Source: Microlunatus elymi (lineage in GTDB: Bacteria; Actinomycetota; Actinomycetes; Propionibacteriales; Propionibacteriaceae). From it: 64,000 nucleotides of DNA. The position numbers and the translations under genes are program-made. The notes below the pieces were generated by a model. That model did not search any database. It had not been told where the DNA came from and saw only the letters and a list, made by a program, of their open reading frames with translations. This document shows positions 23,691 to 32,265 of the stretch, piece after piece. How positions within the stretch are numbered: the first letter of the stretch is position 1; every line of letters begins with the position of its first letter. The stretch is from NCBI RefSeq assembly GCF_007362775.1, contig NZ_CP041692.1, positions 248,001 through 312,000 on the forward strand. The letters run 5' to 3'.

Positions 23691-26600
23691 TTACGCCCGG
23701 GCCCGGAGCCGACCCTCCATCACCTGCTGCAGCAGGTCAACGGTGTCCGGATGCAGGTCCACGCCGAGCGCCCTGCCCTGGGCAGCGAGTTGGAGGGCCA
23801 GTCGCTCCACCTCGGCCGCGTTGCCGGCCTGGAACTCGGTACGAATCCGGGCACCCATCAGGAACTCGTCCTGTGGCGCTGCGGTCAGCCCGCGGGAGGC
23901 TGCCCACCGGGCGAGATCGACATCGGAGTCGGCCAGAGCGCGTTCGGTGATCTCGACGGCGATGTCGCGGATCACCGACACCATGTCGGTTCGCATCTCC
24001 TCGGCCCAATGCCACTGGGTCGGTGCCGCATCGGCCAGCGGCGCGCCGCGCACCAGATCCAACGCCTTGCACAACCCCTCGGTGCTGGTGACGTTGACCC
24101 CCGTACCGGTGAGGATCTGCAACCGGTGCCAGTCCGATCCCACCAGGGCAGACAGCACGATCCGGCCCGAATACGCGTCCGGCAGGTAGGGCCGGCCCTC
24201 CTCGTCCGCACCGAGCCAGGTACGCAACCGGCTGACATTCGACCGCCGGGTCCCCTCGGCCACCACCAGACCGGCCGCCATCGCGTGCGCGGTGCTGCCG
24301 GGATGCTCCAGCAACCACGCAGCGTACTCGATGCATTGCAGCACCGCCCTGCTCGGCCGCGGACCGCCGGCGCCGATCAGGTCGATCGGTCCCAGCAGCA
24401 TCAACGTCGGGTGCCGGGGTGGCGGCGGCTGTTCCGCGGCGAACGGGCTGGGCACGATCTCGAACTCCTTACTCGCCCCTTGCCTGACCAGCGGGGCCGT
24501 CCGGCCCGGCCGATCATCGGATCCGGCTGGCGGATCCGCGGCGACGTCATTGCCGCCGGGGTGAACTGCGGCCGATGGCCAACTCAGGTTGGCGGCCGAT
24601 GGCCGCCGATGATCAACTTCGGGGCGCTGGTCAGACACCGGTACGGCGTCCGAACGAGCCCGGCTGGGCCGATGGCTTCCGGGCGGGAAGTCGGCAACCC
24701 ACCACGGAGCCGGCTCGGTGTCCTGCCGCCCGGTGCACTCGATCAGCTGCTGAATCAGACCCGCTGCCGGCGAACCCAACAGCTGGGCGGTGAACTTCCA
24801 GCCGGGCGGATCGAGCTCGGCATCGACTAAGTCAGAAGCCGACGGCGACAGCCGAAGCCGCGCCCCTGCGGTCAGCCCGCGTCCGCACAGCACAACCGAC
24901 AAGCCGACCCGAGGTTCGCTGAGCAACAACTCGGCGAGCTGCTCGGCCTGACGCGGGCTCGGCCGCTGGCTGACGATCGCCACTTCCGGGACCCACGGAT
25001 CACCAAGATCAGGATCGACTCGGAAGTCGACCGGCGTACGCTTCCTGCCGGCCGCCAGCTGTTCGCGCTGCCGGCCGGCGCGCTGCTGCCAGCGCCACAG
25101 AAGTTGATCAAGGTCGGTGACGGTGCCGACGTTGTGCTGATCGACCGACTCGGGCAGCCCGGTCCGATCACCGACGACGGTGATCACCATCTCTTCGGAC
25201 CAGGGAACGAAGGCGAGCTCGGCGATCATCGCGGTCAGCACGTCCGACGGAGCCGAGCCGGTCCCCTCGACCGCGAACACCCCGGCGGCCTCGAGGTTCA
25301 CCAGGATCACCGATCCGGCCGAGTCGGTGCCGACCGACACCAGGGCCGGGTACGGCTGCGGACTGTCGGCGAGGTCGCGATCCTGCAGCAGGAACTCCGC
25401 ATCGGCGACGGACAACCGCCAGTGCACACCATCCGCCACGAAACCGGTCGGCACCGATGCGGCAGGCTCTCTCATGATCAGGTCGAGTTCGCGGCCGGAC
25501 AGCCGAGCCGCCTGCAGGATCGGTACCGCGACGCCACGTTCCAGGCAGTCCCGGCCGATTGCGCGCAGCGCCCGATCGAGCTGCTCCAGGCTGAGAAGTT
25601 GGCGACGACCGAGATCTGCCTGCGCTCGGCCGGCCGCCGGCGGCGGTTGAGGGATCCGCCGGCCGACCGGCCGGGCCCGCAACTGCAGCTGACGTCGGCT
25701 GACCAGTCCGGCGGTCAACGCCGCCGCCAGCAGACCTCCGACGCCGGCCAATTGGGCCGGTACGGCCGGTAGATCTCGATCGGCATCCCCCACCGCCTCC
25801 GCGTACTCCCCGGCCGGCTGCGGTGCGGACGTGGGTCGGGTTGAGGCGCCTGCCCCGCCCGTGCCCGGCTCACCGGCCCCGGGCGCGGCCGACTCATCGG
25901 TGGGCGGGCCCGACTCATCATCGCGGGGCGGGGCCGAACTGTCGCCACCCCGAGACGGAGCCGACGCATCGCCCCGGGGTGCGTTCGATCGACGGTTGTC
26001 CAACCGTTGGCTGGATTCATCGTCGTCGGCGGCATCGGCCGTCGGATCGGCGGCGGAGCCCTCGCCGGTCGACCGCCGGCCGGCTGATCGCCCGGCCGAA
26101 GGCTCCTGCGGATGCGCCGGATCCGGGCCCGGCGGGATCAGCAGCCGGAGACCGATCGGCACCAGGTCCGGGTCGGCCAGCACACTGCGGTTGGCGTGAT
26201 AGATCTGCGGCCACGCCGCCGGATCGCCGTAGACCCGATCGGCAATGGTCGAGAGGGTTTCGCCGGGCCGGACGCGAACCTCTCGGGCCGCAGGGCCGAC
26301 TCCGGGAATGATCAGCCGCCACCCCGGCAGCAGCCGGTCGGGTCCACCGCTGAGCACCGACGGGTTGGCGCGGGCGATCGTCCGCCACTCCTGGCCGCGG
26401 CCGTAGTACTGCTCGGCCAGACTCCACAAGTCGTCGCCGTCGCGGACGACATGGACGAGCCGATCCGCATCGCCGGCTCGTTCGTCGGCCAGGGCAGGCC
26501 GGTTCCCGTCGCCGGCGCTGCGCGACGAGCGCAATGCCCCAGGCCCAGCAGGCCCAGCAGGCCGGGTCGGTCCGTGCGGTTCAGAACCGGCGCTCGGCGC

Positions 26601-27230
26601 GGCAGCGGCCGGATCCCCGGGGACCGGATCGGCCGGATGCGGGACCGCGTCGGACGAGGCGGTCTTGTTTGCATCGGTGACGGGCGGTTCGGCGGCGGTC
26701 GGGCCGGCGGCGGGAGAATCGACCGGCCCAGGTCTGTCCGGCGCCGAGGCCACGCCTCCCGAGTTCGCCGACCCTGACGCACCGGGCCCCGTTGCTACCG
26801 GACCGACCAGCCCCGGAGCCGCTGCGGCGAGTTGGCTCGGCATCACGAACATGCCGAGCACCAGCAGCACGAGTCCGCCGGAGATCTTCTGCATCCCGCC
26901 GAGCCCGGGCAGCCGGAGCCGGATCCGCTGCCGACTCACCACCGCGACCACCTCGAGAATCACCGAGATCGCGAACACCAGCCAAGCGACCCAGCCCACG
27001 ACGGCGATCAGGCCAACCAGAACCGTGCCGTCGTCGGGCGTGGTCAGTGCCGCCCAGATCCGATTCGGATCGAGTCGCTCGGGCAGTGGATTGCCGGCCA
27101 ACTCGACCAACAGCCAGGGCACCCCGACCACCGCGCCGAGCAGCGCAACCAGTGCTGCGACGCCCTTGACCAAGCGCCCGGCCGCCCCGGTCCTGTCGGG
27201 CCCCGTGCGGTGCTGCCGTTGGGTGATCAT
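23691..27230 (-). CDS. Large membrane protein with two LysM domains and a C-terminal BTAD-like regulator domain (tad locus)
   Basis: 1179 residues. Three hydrophobic segments lie at ~15-40, 62-85 and 116-140. LysM 1 is at ~257-308 ('VHVVRDGDDLWSLAEQYYG') and LysM 2 at ~318-366 ('VRVRPGETLSTIADRVYG'). A low-complexity Asp/Pro/Gly/Ser linker follows, then a further TM at ~490-508 and a long region that should be cytoplasmic. Residues ~940-1179 resemble a winged-helix plus bacterial transcriptional activator domain ('LMLLGPIDLIGAGGPRPSRAVLQCIEYAAWLLEH', then a TPR-like BTAD end 'RWAASRGLTAAPQDEFL'). ATG 27230 overlaps the TadG stop (ATGA), so it is the last gene of the pilus operon. It may sense peptidoglycan and regulate or scaffold pilus assembly; that role is inference. 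Confidence 0.85.
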   Translation of the reverse strand: MITQRQHRTGPDRTGAAGRLVKGVAALVALLGAVVGVPWLLVELAGNPLPERLDPNRIWAALTTPDDGTVLVGLIAVVGWVAWLVFAISVILEVVAVVSRQRIRLRLPGLGGMQKISGGLVLLVLGMFVMPSQLAAAAPGLVGPVATGPGASGSANSGGVASAPDRPGPVDSPAAGPTAAEPPVTDANKTASSDAVPHPADPVPGDPAAAAPSAGSEPHGPTRPAGPAGPGALRSSRSAGDGNRPALADERAGDADRLVHVVRDGDDLWSLAEQYYGRGQEWRTIARANPSVLSGGPDRLLPGWRLIIPGVGPAAREVRVRPGETLSTIADRVYGDPAAWPQIYHANRSVLADPDLVPIGLRLLIPPGPDPAHPQEPSAGRSAGRRSTGEGSAADPTADAADDDESSQRLDNRRSNAPRGDASAPSRGGDSSAPPRDDESGPPTDESAAPGAGEPGTGGAGASTRPTSAPQPAGEYAEAVGDADRDLPAVPAQLAGVGGLLAAALTAGLVSRRQLQLRARPVGRRIPQPPPAAGRAQADLGRRQLLSLEQLDRALRAIGRDCLERGVAVPILQAARLSGRELDLIMREPAASVPTGFVADGVHWRLSVADAEFLLQDRDLADSPQPYPALVSVGTDSAGSVILVNLEAAGVFAVEGTGSAPSDVLTAMIAELAFVPWSEEMVITVVGDRTGLPESVDQHNVGTVTDLDQLLWRWQQRAGRQREQLAAGRKRTPVDFRVDPDLGDPWVPEVAIVSQRPSPRQAEQLAELLLSEPRVGLSVVLCGRGLTAGARLRLSPSASDLVDAELDPPGWKFTAQLLGSPAAGLIQQLIECTGRQDTEPAPWWVADFPPGSHRPSRARSDAVPVSDQRPEVDHRRPSAANLSWPSAAVHPGGNDVAADPPAGSDDRPGRTAPLVRQGASKEFEIVPSPFAAEQPPPPRHPTLMLLGPIDLIGAGGPRPSRAVLQCIEYAAWLLEHPGSTAHAMAAGLVVAEGTRRSNVSRLRTWLGADEEGRPYLPDAYSGRIVLSALVGSDWHRLQILTGTGVNVTSTEGLCKALDLVRGAPLADAAPTQWHWAEEMRTDMVSVIRDIAVEITERALADSDVDLARWAASRGLTAAPQDEFLMGARIRTEFQAGNAAEVERLALQLAAQGRALGVDLHPDTVDLLQQVMEGRLRARA

Positions 27231-27700
27231 GAGGGCACCACCCGGGCGGTGGCCTCGCCGGTCCCGGTCACCGAGTCGATACCGATCACGGACAGGAAGA
27301 TGGTGCGGGCGGTGGCATGGGTGGTGACGATCACGGTCCCGCCTCGGATCTGCACCGATCCGCCCACCTGCGGACCGGGACCCGTTGCCGCGCCGGCGAG
27401 ATAGTTCCGGGCTGCCGACCGTGCCGAACCGCCGGCCAGACCGGACGACTCGCCGGTGGCGAACGATCCCGACGCACCGGCGTCGGCTGCGGCTCGGGCG
27501 GCACCGGCGGCGACGGACTCCGCCCGGCTCACCGCTGCGGCCTTCTGCCCGCCGTCGACGACGAGACCGGCAACCAGGATGAGCGCCGCCGTCGCCACCA
27601 GCACGAACACGCTCAGCGCTTGGCCACGGGCATCTCCCCAGGTTCGACGCACAACGCTGCGGAGGGCTCCAAGGGATGCCCGGATGCCGGCGATCGTCAT
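27227..27700 (-). CDS. TadG-like pilus assembly protein
   Basis: 157 residues. A short basic N-terminus ends in 'DARGQALSVFVLVATAALILVAGLVVDGGQKAAAVSRAESVAAGAARAAADAG', the Tad/TadG N-terminal pattern (RG motif, one TM helix, then an amphipathic helix). The remaining ~90 residues are extracytoplasmic. In Tad systems these pseudopilin-like proteins help assemble the Flp fibre. It starts 3 bp after the TadE gene and overlaps the LysM gene by 4 bp. Confidence 0.82.
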   Translation of the reverse strand: MTIAGIRASLGALRSVVRRTWGDARGQALSVFVLVATAALILVAGLVVDGGQKAAAVSRAESVAAGAARAAADAGASGSFATGESSGLAGGSARSAARNYLAGAATGPGPQVGGSVQIRGGTVIVTTHATARTIFLSVIGIDSVTGTGEATARVVPS

Positions 27701-27703
27701 GTC

Positions 27704-28195
27704 TCATCGCTCCCGATAGGTGTCGATCACGGCCGAGGAACGCCCGGTCAGCCAGAGCGATCCCGGAAAGCCCGGTAGCAGGACGTCGCCGAATTCGACC
27801 CGGCACCGTACGACCCCGGTGACCGCGGCCGGCTGCCCGACCGGGGCCCTGAAGCCGCCGAGGTCGAAGCTGATCCGTCGCTGCGCGCAGTCCACGCCGT
27901 CGGTCTGCAGTTGCGCGTCGGCGGCAGCGGTCGCGGCCTCGGCGGCGCTGTCGATGCTGCGTTGGATCGACGCCGCCCGTGCACCGGAGTAGGCGGCCTC
28001 GGTCAGCGTCGAACGGACGAACCAGATCCGGGCACCGGCCACCACCAGTCCGAGCAAGATCATCAGCGCCGGTGCCAGGATGACCAGCTCGATTGCCGGC
28101 GACAGGCCGCGCTGATCGCTGCCGGCCCGCAGAGCACGCCCTGCGGCGACGATCGTCTTGTCCGGCGATGCTGTGTTCGGAGCCGTGTTGATCAT
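27704..28195 (-). CDS. TadE family pseudopilin
   Basis: 163 residues with 'DQRGLSPAIELVILAPALMILLGLVVAGARIWFVRSTLTEAAYSGARAASIQR', the TadE-like pattern: RG processing site, Glu six residues later, then the hydrophobic helix. The C-terminal half contains two Cys residues ('DGVDCAQRR', 'VVRCRVEF') that may form a disulfide outside the cell. It overlaps the previous gene by 4 bp (ATGA). Confidence 0.88.
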   Translation of the reverse strand: MINTAPNTASPDKTIVAAGRALRAGSDQRGLSPAIELVILAPALMILLGLVVAGARIWFVRSTLTEAAYSGARAASIQRSIDSAAEAATAAADAQLQTDGVDCAQRRISFDLGGFRAPVGQPAAVTGVVRCRVEFGDVLLPGFPGSLWLTGRSSAVIDTYRER

Positions 28196-28593
28196 GGTCT
28201 GGTCACCCGCTCCATCGGTGCGGTGGCGATCTCGGTGATCCGGCCGCGACCGATGTCGAAGATCAGCGGCGCCCGAGCCGACAGTTCCACCCGTACGTTG
28301 TCCCCGGAGCGATCGACCCGCAACCGGACGTCCCGCAGACCGCCCACCGCAGCGACCCGGAGCGCCGCCTCAGCCGCTGCGGATCGGTCGCCGTGGTAGT
28401 TGCGCGCCACGTCGGCGGCCGCATGCGCTGCTTCGGCGGCGACATTGCGTCCGTGCAGCCAGACACCTGCCTGCACGACGCCGAGCAGGCACAGCATCAG
28501 CAGCGGCGCGAGGACGGCGAACTGCAGACTCGTACTGAGCCCCCGTTCGTCGTCAACCGATCGTCCGCGGCGACTGCTGGTGATCATGATCAT
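28192..28593 (-). CDS. Second TadE-like pseudopilin
   Basis: 133 residues from ATG 28593 (ATG 28587 is also possible). It has 'DERGLSTSLQFAVLAPLLMLCLLGVVQAGVWLHGRNVAAEAAHAAADVARNYHG', the same RGLS site and single helix as its neighbour, but with Gln where TadE proteins usually have the conserved Glu. A TTG further upstream would add five residues. Confidence 0.82.
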   Translation of the reverse strand: MIMITSSRRGRSVDDERGLSTSLQFAVLAPLLMLCLLGVVQAGVWLHGRNVAAEAAHAAADVARNYHGDRSAAAEAALRVAAVGGLRDVRLRVDRSGDNVRVELSARAPLIFDIGRGRITEIATAPMERVTRP

Positions 28594-28608
28594 TGGCCCC
28601 AGCGGCAA

Positions 28609-28794
28609 TCAGAACCCGGAGAGCTTCTTGGACACGAACGCCTTCACCGCGACGACGATCGCAGCGGCCACGGTAAGCGCTGCGGCCAGCAGGATCGCCA
28701 CCTCGGTGGATTGGCTCAGCCCGCGCTGGGACTGGCGCGGGTCGGACCGCAGTGCGACGATCCAGCCGATGGCCAGCTCAAGGTAATGCTTCAT
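28609..28794 (-). CDS. Small Flp-pilin-like protein
   Basis: 61 residues: 'DPRQSQRGLSQSTEVAILLAAALTVAAAIVVAVKAFVSKKLSGF' after a short amphipathic N-terminus. The class III signal pattern is RG followed by LSQSTE and one hydrophobic helix. Its size and position between TadC and the TadE genes fit the major pilin. ATG 28794 is chosen because the longer frame adds noncoding-looking residues. Confidence 0.75.
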   Translation of the reverse strand: MKHYLELAIGWIVALRSDPRQSQRGLSQSTEVAILLAAALTVAAAIVVAVKAFVSKKLSGF

Positions 28795-28853
28795 GGGTAG
28801 GTGATTCCTTCCTCGGTGCTCTGTGTTCTCTGTCCGAAAAGTTGTGCCCGCGG

Positions 28854-29756
28854 TCAACTCGTCACCAGCCGGATCAGGGCGGGTATCAGGAAGATCAGCG
28901 CGAAGATGATCGACGGAATCGTCATGTAGACGGTCATCCCCTCCGATGCCGAGTTGGCCTCGCGCAGCGCGATGGTGAGGTTGGCGTCGCGAAGCTCGCG
29001 GACGCGGGCGCGCAGCACCCCGGACAGCGCCACGCCGCTCTCGTCGGTCTGCATTACGTCGGCCAGATCTCGCAGTTCCGGCAGATCAAGATCATCAGCG
29101 AGCCGGCGCAGCTCGATGAACGGCGGCTGCTGCTCCAGCCGAGCCCGTTCCAGCGCGGCCCGCAGCTGCCGGAACAGCGGCACGTCGGACAGGGCGGCGG
29201 CGTTCTGCAGTGCCTGGGTGCTGGAGGCGTTCGACAGCCGTTCCAGGGTGACCAGATCGATGTACATCAACAGTGCCGAGGCCGCGTCGCCACGGGTCGT
29301 CCTGGCCTCGCCGCGCAACATCAGGTCCGGCACGAAAAAGCCGGCGCCCGCACCGGCCAGACCGACCAGAACCGGCACCGGTGCGGCGATCGTGCCGCCC
29401 AGCAGTGCCCACAGTCCGGCCAGGATCGGCGGCACGGTCAATCCGATCAGCGCCCAGACGGCCTTGTCGGCATAGAACTCGCTGACCGAGCGGCCACGGA
29501 TCCGCAGTGCCCGATGCTGGCCCGGCGTCAGCGGGATCGGAGATCGGCGATACACCCAGCTGCCGAACCGTTCCGATCTGGTCTGCGCGATCGGTTCGGC
29601 GGCTGCACCCCAGCGCTCGCCGGTGATCGTCCAGGGCCGGCTCAGCCGGGCAATGGTGTCGGCGAGGTGCGGAGTCGCCGGCACCAGCCCGGCGACGATC
29701 AACACCACGCCGCCGCTGAGCAGGATCCCGGAGAGCAGGATCATGCCGGCGTTCAT
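28854..29756 (-). CDS. tadC: Type II secretion system F family protein (TadC-like)
   Basis: 300 residues. An N-terminal TM helix ('MILLSGILLSGGVVLIVAGLV'), two central helices (~115-160), a cytoplasmic T2SSF helical domain ('YIDLVTLERLSNASSTQALQNAA...LRDLADVMQTDESGVALSGVLRARVRELRD') and a C-terminal helix pair ending 'MTIPSIIFALIFLIPALIRLVTS'. TadC and TadB form the inner-membrane platform on which the TadA ATPase acts. ATG 29756 overlaps the TadB stop by 4 bp. Confidence 0.92.
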   Translation of the reverse strand: MNAGMILLSGILLSGGVVLIVAGLVPATPHLADTIARLSRPWTITGERWGAAAEPIAQTRSERFGSWVYRRSPIPLTPGQHRALRIRGRSVSEFYADKAVWALIGLTVPPILAGLWALLGGTIAAPVPVLVGLAGAGAGFFVPDLMLRGEARTTRGDAASALLMYIDLVTLERLSNASSTQALQNAAALSDVPLFRQLRAALERARLEQQPPFIELRRLADDLDLPELRDLADVMQTDESGVALSGVLRARVRELRDANLTIALREANSASEGMTVYMTIPSIIFALIFLIPALIRLVTS

Positions 29757-30637
29757 CGCCCCGTCCCGAGCAGGATTCGCCGGCGGCGAGGTGGCAGAGC
29801 GCGTCGTCGCATCAACATCAGCGCGCCCAGATACAGCGCGGCCAGGATGGCGAGCAACAACTGCCCCAGCCCCGACTGGTACGGGGCGAAGTAGTCGCGG
29901 GCGAAGACGAACGCGATGGCCAGCGTGCCGAGCGTGATCACCGTGACCTGACGTACGACCAGGTACGGCTTGGCTCGCTCGGTCTCGATCTCTCGGCGGC
30001 CCTTGAGCTGTGCCTGGATCGAGTCTGCCAACTCCGACAGTGTCAGCGCGGCACCGTTGGCGCCACGGTTGGCGGCCAGGATCAGCGCCGCGATCACGGT
30101 GTCGGCGTCCGGGCTGTCCAGGTCGTCGGCGAATCGCATCAGCGCTTCCCGGCTGTCCCAGCGGTGGTTCAGACGGCTGATCAGCGAACTCAGCGGATCG
30201 CGGATCGTCTCCGGAGCGGTGCGGCCGGAGATCCGGATCGCATCCGGAATGGATTTGCCGGTAGGCAACGTCGCCGCCAGATTTCGTACCCAACGGTCGA
30301 GCGCCTCGAGCAGCACGACGTCACGGTCCTTCGGCGGGGTCAAGATCACCGGCAGGGTCCAGGCGATCGCCGGCAGCACCACGATCATCACCACCCAGCC
30401 GGAAAAGGCCGCGATCACGAATCCGGTCACCAGTGCCGCCAGCAGGATCAGATCCCGCCGCCGGCCGGCCGCTCCCGGTGGGCGGCGGCTGATCCGGACC
30501 CACAGTTGCCCGATCGACGGCCGTTCGCGCCGCGATCGAGGCGCCGGATCGACCGCGACCGGACGCCACCCGACGATCACCAGGACGACGCCGCCGATCA
30601 ACAGCAGCCCGGCCCAGACGGCCACGAACGGTTCCAT
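29753..30637 (-). CDS. tadB: Type II secretion system F family protein (TadB-like)
   Basis: 294 residues. Starts 'MEPFVAVWAGLLLIGGVVLVIVGW', then two helices at ~65-105, a T2SSF domain ('LLEALDRWVRNLAATLPTGKSIPDAIRISGRTAPETIRDPLSSLISRL...VIAALILAANRGANGAALTLSELADSIQAQLKGRREIETERAKPYLVVRQV') and two C-terminal helices. Its start overlaps the stop of the TadA gene (ATGA). Confidence 0.93.
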   Translation of the reverse strand: MEPFVAVWAGLLLIGGVVLVIVGWRPVAVDPAPRSRRERPSIGQLWVRISRRPPGAAGRRRDLILLAALVTGFVIAAFSGWVVMIVVLPAIAWTLPVILTPPKDRDVVLLEALDRWVRNLAATLPTGKSIPDAIRISGRTAPETIRDPLSSLISRLNHRWDSREALMRFADDLDSPDADTVIAALILAANRGANGAALTLSELADSIQAQLKGRREIETERAKPYLVVRQVTVITLGTLAIAFVFARDYFAPYQSGLGQLLLAILAALYLGALMLMRRRALPPRRRRILLGTGR

Positions 30638-32265
30638 CAGCCGGCCGCCTCGATTCGATCCTCGCGGTCGCCATCCTCGCCCCGATCCGGCCTGGGACGA
30701 GTCTCGGAGGTTGGGGACCAGCCGGGCAGCGGCCGGTGGAAGGGGGCGAGTTCGGCCGCGAAGTCGGCGTCGGGGTAGAAGCCGGGAGGCTGGGCGCCGG
30801 TACCGTGCGAGCTGTAGGCCAGGTGGGTCACCGGCCGGCCGTTCTCGATCGACCGGGTGAGCGTACGGATCTCGGAGATCAGCCGGCGCCGGGTGCCGCC
30901 CTTCCAGGTTTCGTCGACCAGGCGGACGTAGATCAGCACGCCGATGTTCAGCGCGATCTGCCGATAGGCCTCGTCGATGGTCAGCACGCCGCCTTGCGCG
31001 ACCCGGGCGGCGAGCCGATCCATGGTCGATTCGGCCGAGTGCGAGTGCGTCGTGGAGAGCGTGCCCGCCCCGGATTGCATCGCCTCGAACATCGCGAACG
31101 CCTCGCCGCCGCGGACCTCGCCGACGACGAGCCGGGCGAGGTTCTGCCGCAATGCCTCGGGAAAGAGCCGGGCGACGGTGAAGTTGCCCGTTTCCTCGGC
31201 GCCGTCGCGTTCGCCATGACCGACTCTCGCCTGCAACGCGAGGATGTTCTCCCGGCCCGGCTGCAGATGGGTCATCAATTCGTAGTCGGTCTCCAGGGTG
31301 CCGAACCGCTCGCCGGCCGGGATCGCATCGATCAGTCCGCGCAGCAGAGTTGTCTTGCCGGCACCCTGGTCGCCGGCGATCACCATCGACTTGCGGGCCA
31401 GTACCGCCGCGTCCAGGAACTGCGCCACCTCCAACGGCATCAGTCCGCCCCGCGCCAGGTCGGCCAGCGACGTACGGGTCAAGGTGTGCTGTCGAATCAC
31501 GATGCTCGGCCGATAGGACAGCCCGAAGCCGATCGCGTGCAGCCGGAAGCGGTCCCCCAGCGCGAGCGTCATGGTCGGATGGCTGTCGTCGAAGGGCCGG
31601 CTCGGCCGGGCGTTCTCGCCGAGGAAGCGGATCGCATCGATCAGTTCCTCGTCGCTGTCCGCGACCGGAGGCAGCTTCTTGCGCCGGCCGTCGCCGTACT
31701 GCACCACCACCGAGTCCCAGCCGTGGATCTCGATGTTCTCGGCATCGTCGATCTCGAACAACGGTTGCATCCGGCCGTAGCCGAAGACGCTGTCCTCGAG
31801 TACGCGGACGTAATGCCGCTCGGTCTGCGGCGACCACAGCGCGGCTCCCTCGCGATGCAGCGCCCGCACGTGGGCGTTGACCACTCGGCCGATCACCGCC
31901 CGGCCCATCAACAGCCGGTCCTCGGCCGGCATCGCCCGCCCGTTCTCGGCCAGGTGAGCCTGGCTCTCTGCCGTGATCTGCTCGGAGGCCTGCTTGCGCA
32001 GTAACACCACCTGGGCCCAGTCGACCTCGTCGGACTGGGACCCGCCCGGAACATCGGACGCCGACCGGCCCGACCGCGCCGCCGATCGGTCCGCCGAGTC
32101 CGGCGGGCCGAGCCGCGAGCGGTGCGGCAGATCGCGTTCGGGCTGATGCCAGGTCCGGAGCCCGCTCCCCGGGTCGCCGGCAAGTGGCCGCGCCAGGATC
32201 GGAACCGCGTCCAGCGGAGGGGTCTTGGTCGCCTCGTCCACGGCCGCGCGGTCCTGCTCAGGCAT
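30637..32265 (-). CDS. tadA: TadA/CpaF-type pilus assembly ATPase
   Basis: 542 residues from ATG 32265 (a GTG at 32274 is possible). After a disordered ~90-residue N-terminus come the CpaF N-domain ('VLEDSVFGYGRMQPLFEIDDAENIEIHGWDSVVVQYGDGR') and the ATPase domain with Walker A 'IAGDQGAGKTTLLRGLI', Asp box 'FGTLETDYELMTH', Walker B/His box 'RLVVGEVRGGEAFAMFEAMQSGAGTLSTTHSHSA'. The hexameric ATPase powers pilin extraction. It overlaps the stop of the CpaE-like gene by 8 bp. Confidence 0.95.
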   Translation of the reverse strand: MPEQDRAAVDEATKTPPLDAVPILARPLAGDPGSGLRTWHQPERDLPHRSRLGPPDSADRSAARSGRSASDVPGGSQSDEVDWAQVVLLRKQASEQITAESQAHLAENGRAMPAEDRLLMGRAVIGRVVNAHVRALHREGAALWSPQTERHYVRVLEDSVFGYGRMQPLFEIDDAENIEIHGWDSVVVQYGDGRRKKLPPVADSDEELIDAIRFLGENARPSRPFDDSHPTMTLALGDRFRLHAIGFGLSYRPSIVIRQHTLTRTSLADLARGGLMPLEVAQFLDAAVLARKSMVIAGDQGAGKTTLLRGLIDAIPAGERFGTLETDYELMTHLQPGRENILALQARVGHGERDGAEETGNFTVARLFPEALRQNLARLVVGEVRGGEAFAMFEAMQSGAGTLSTTHSHSAESTMDRLAARVAQGGVLTIDEAYRQIALNIGVLIYVRLVDETWKGGTRRRLISEIRTLTRSIENGRPVTHLAYSSHGTGAQPPGFYPDADFAAELAPFHRPLPGWSPTSETRPRPDRGEDGDREDRIEAAG

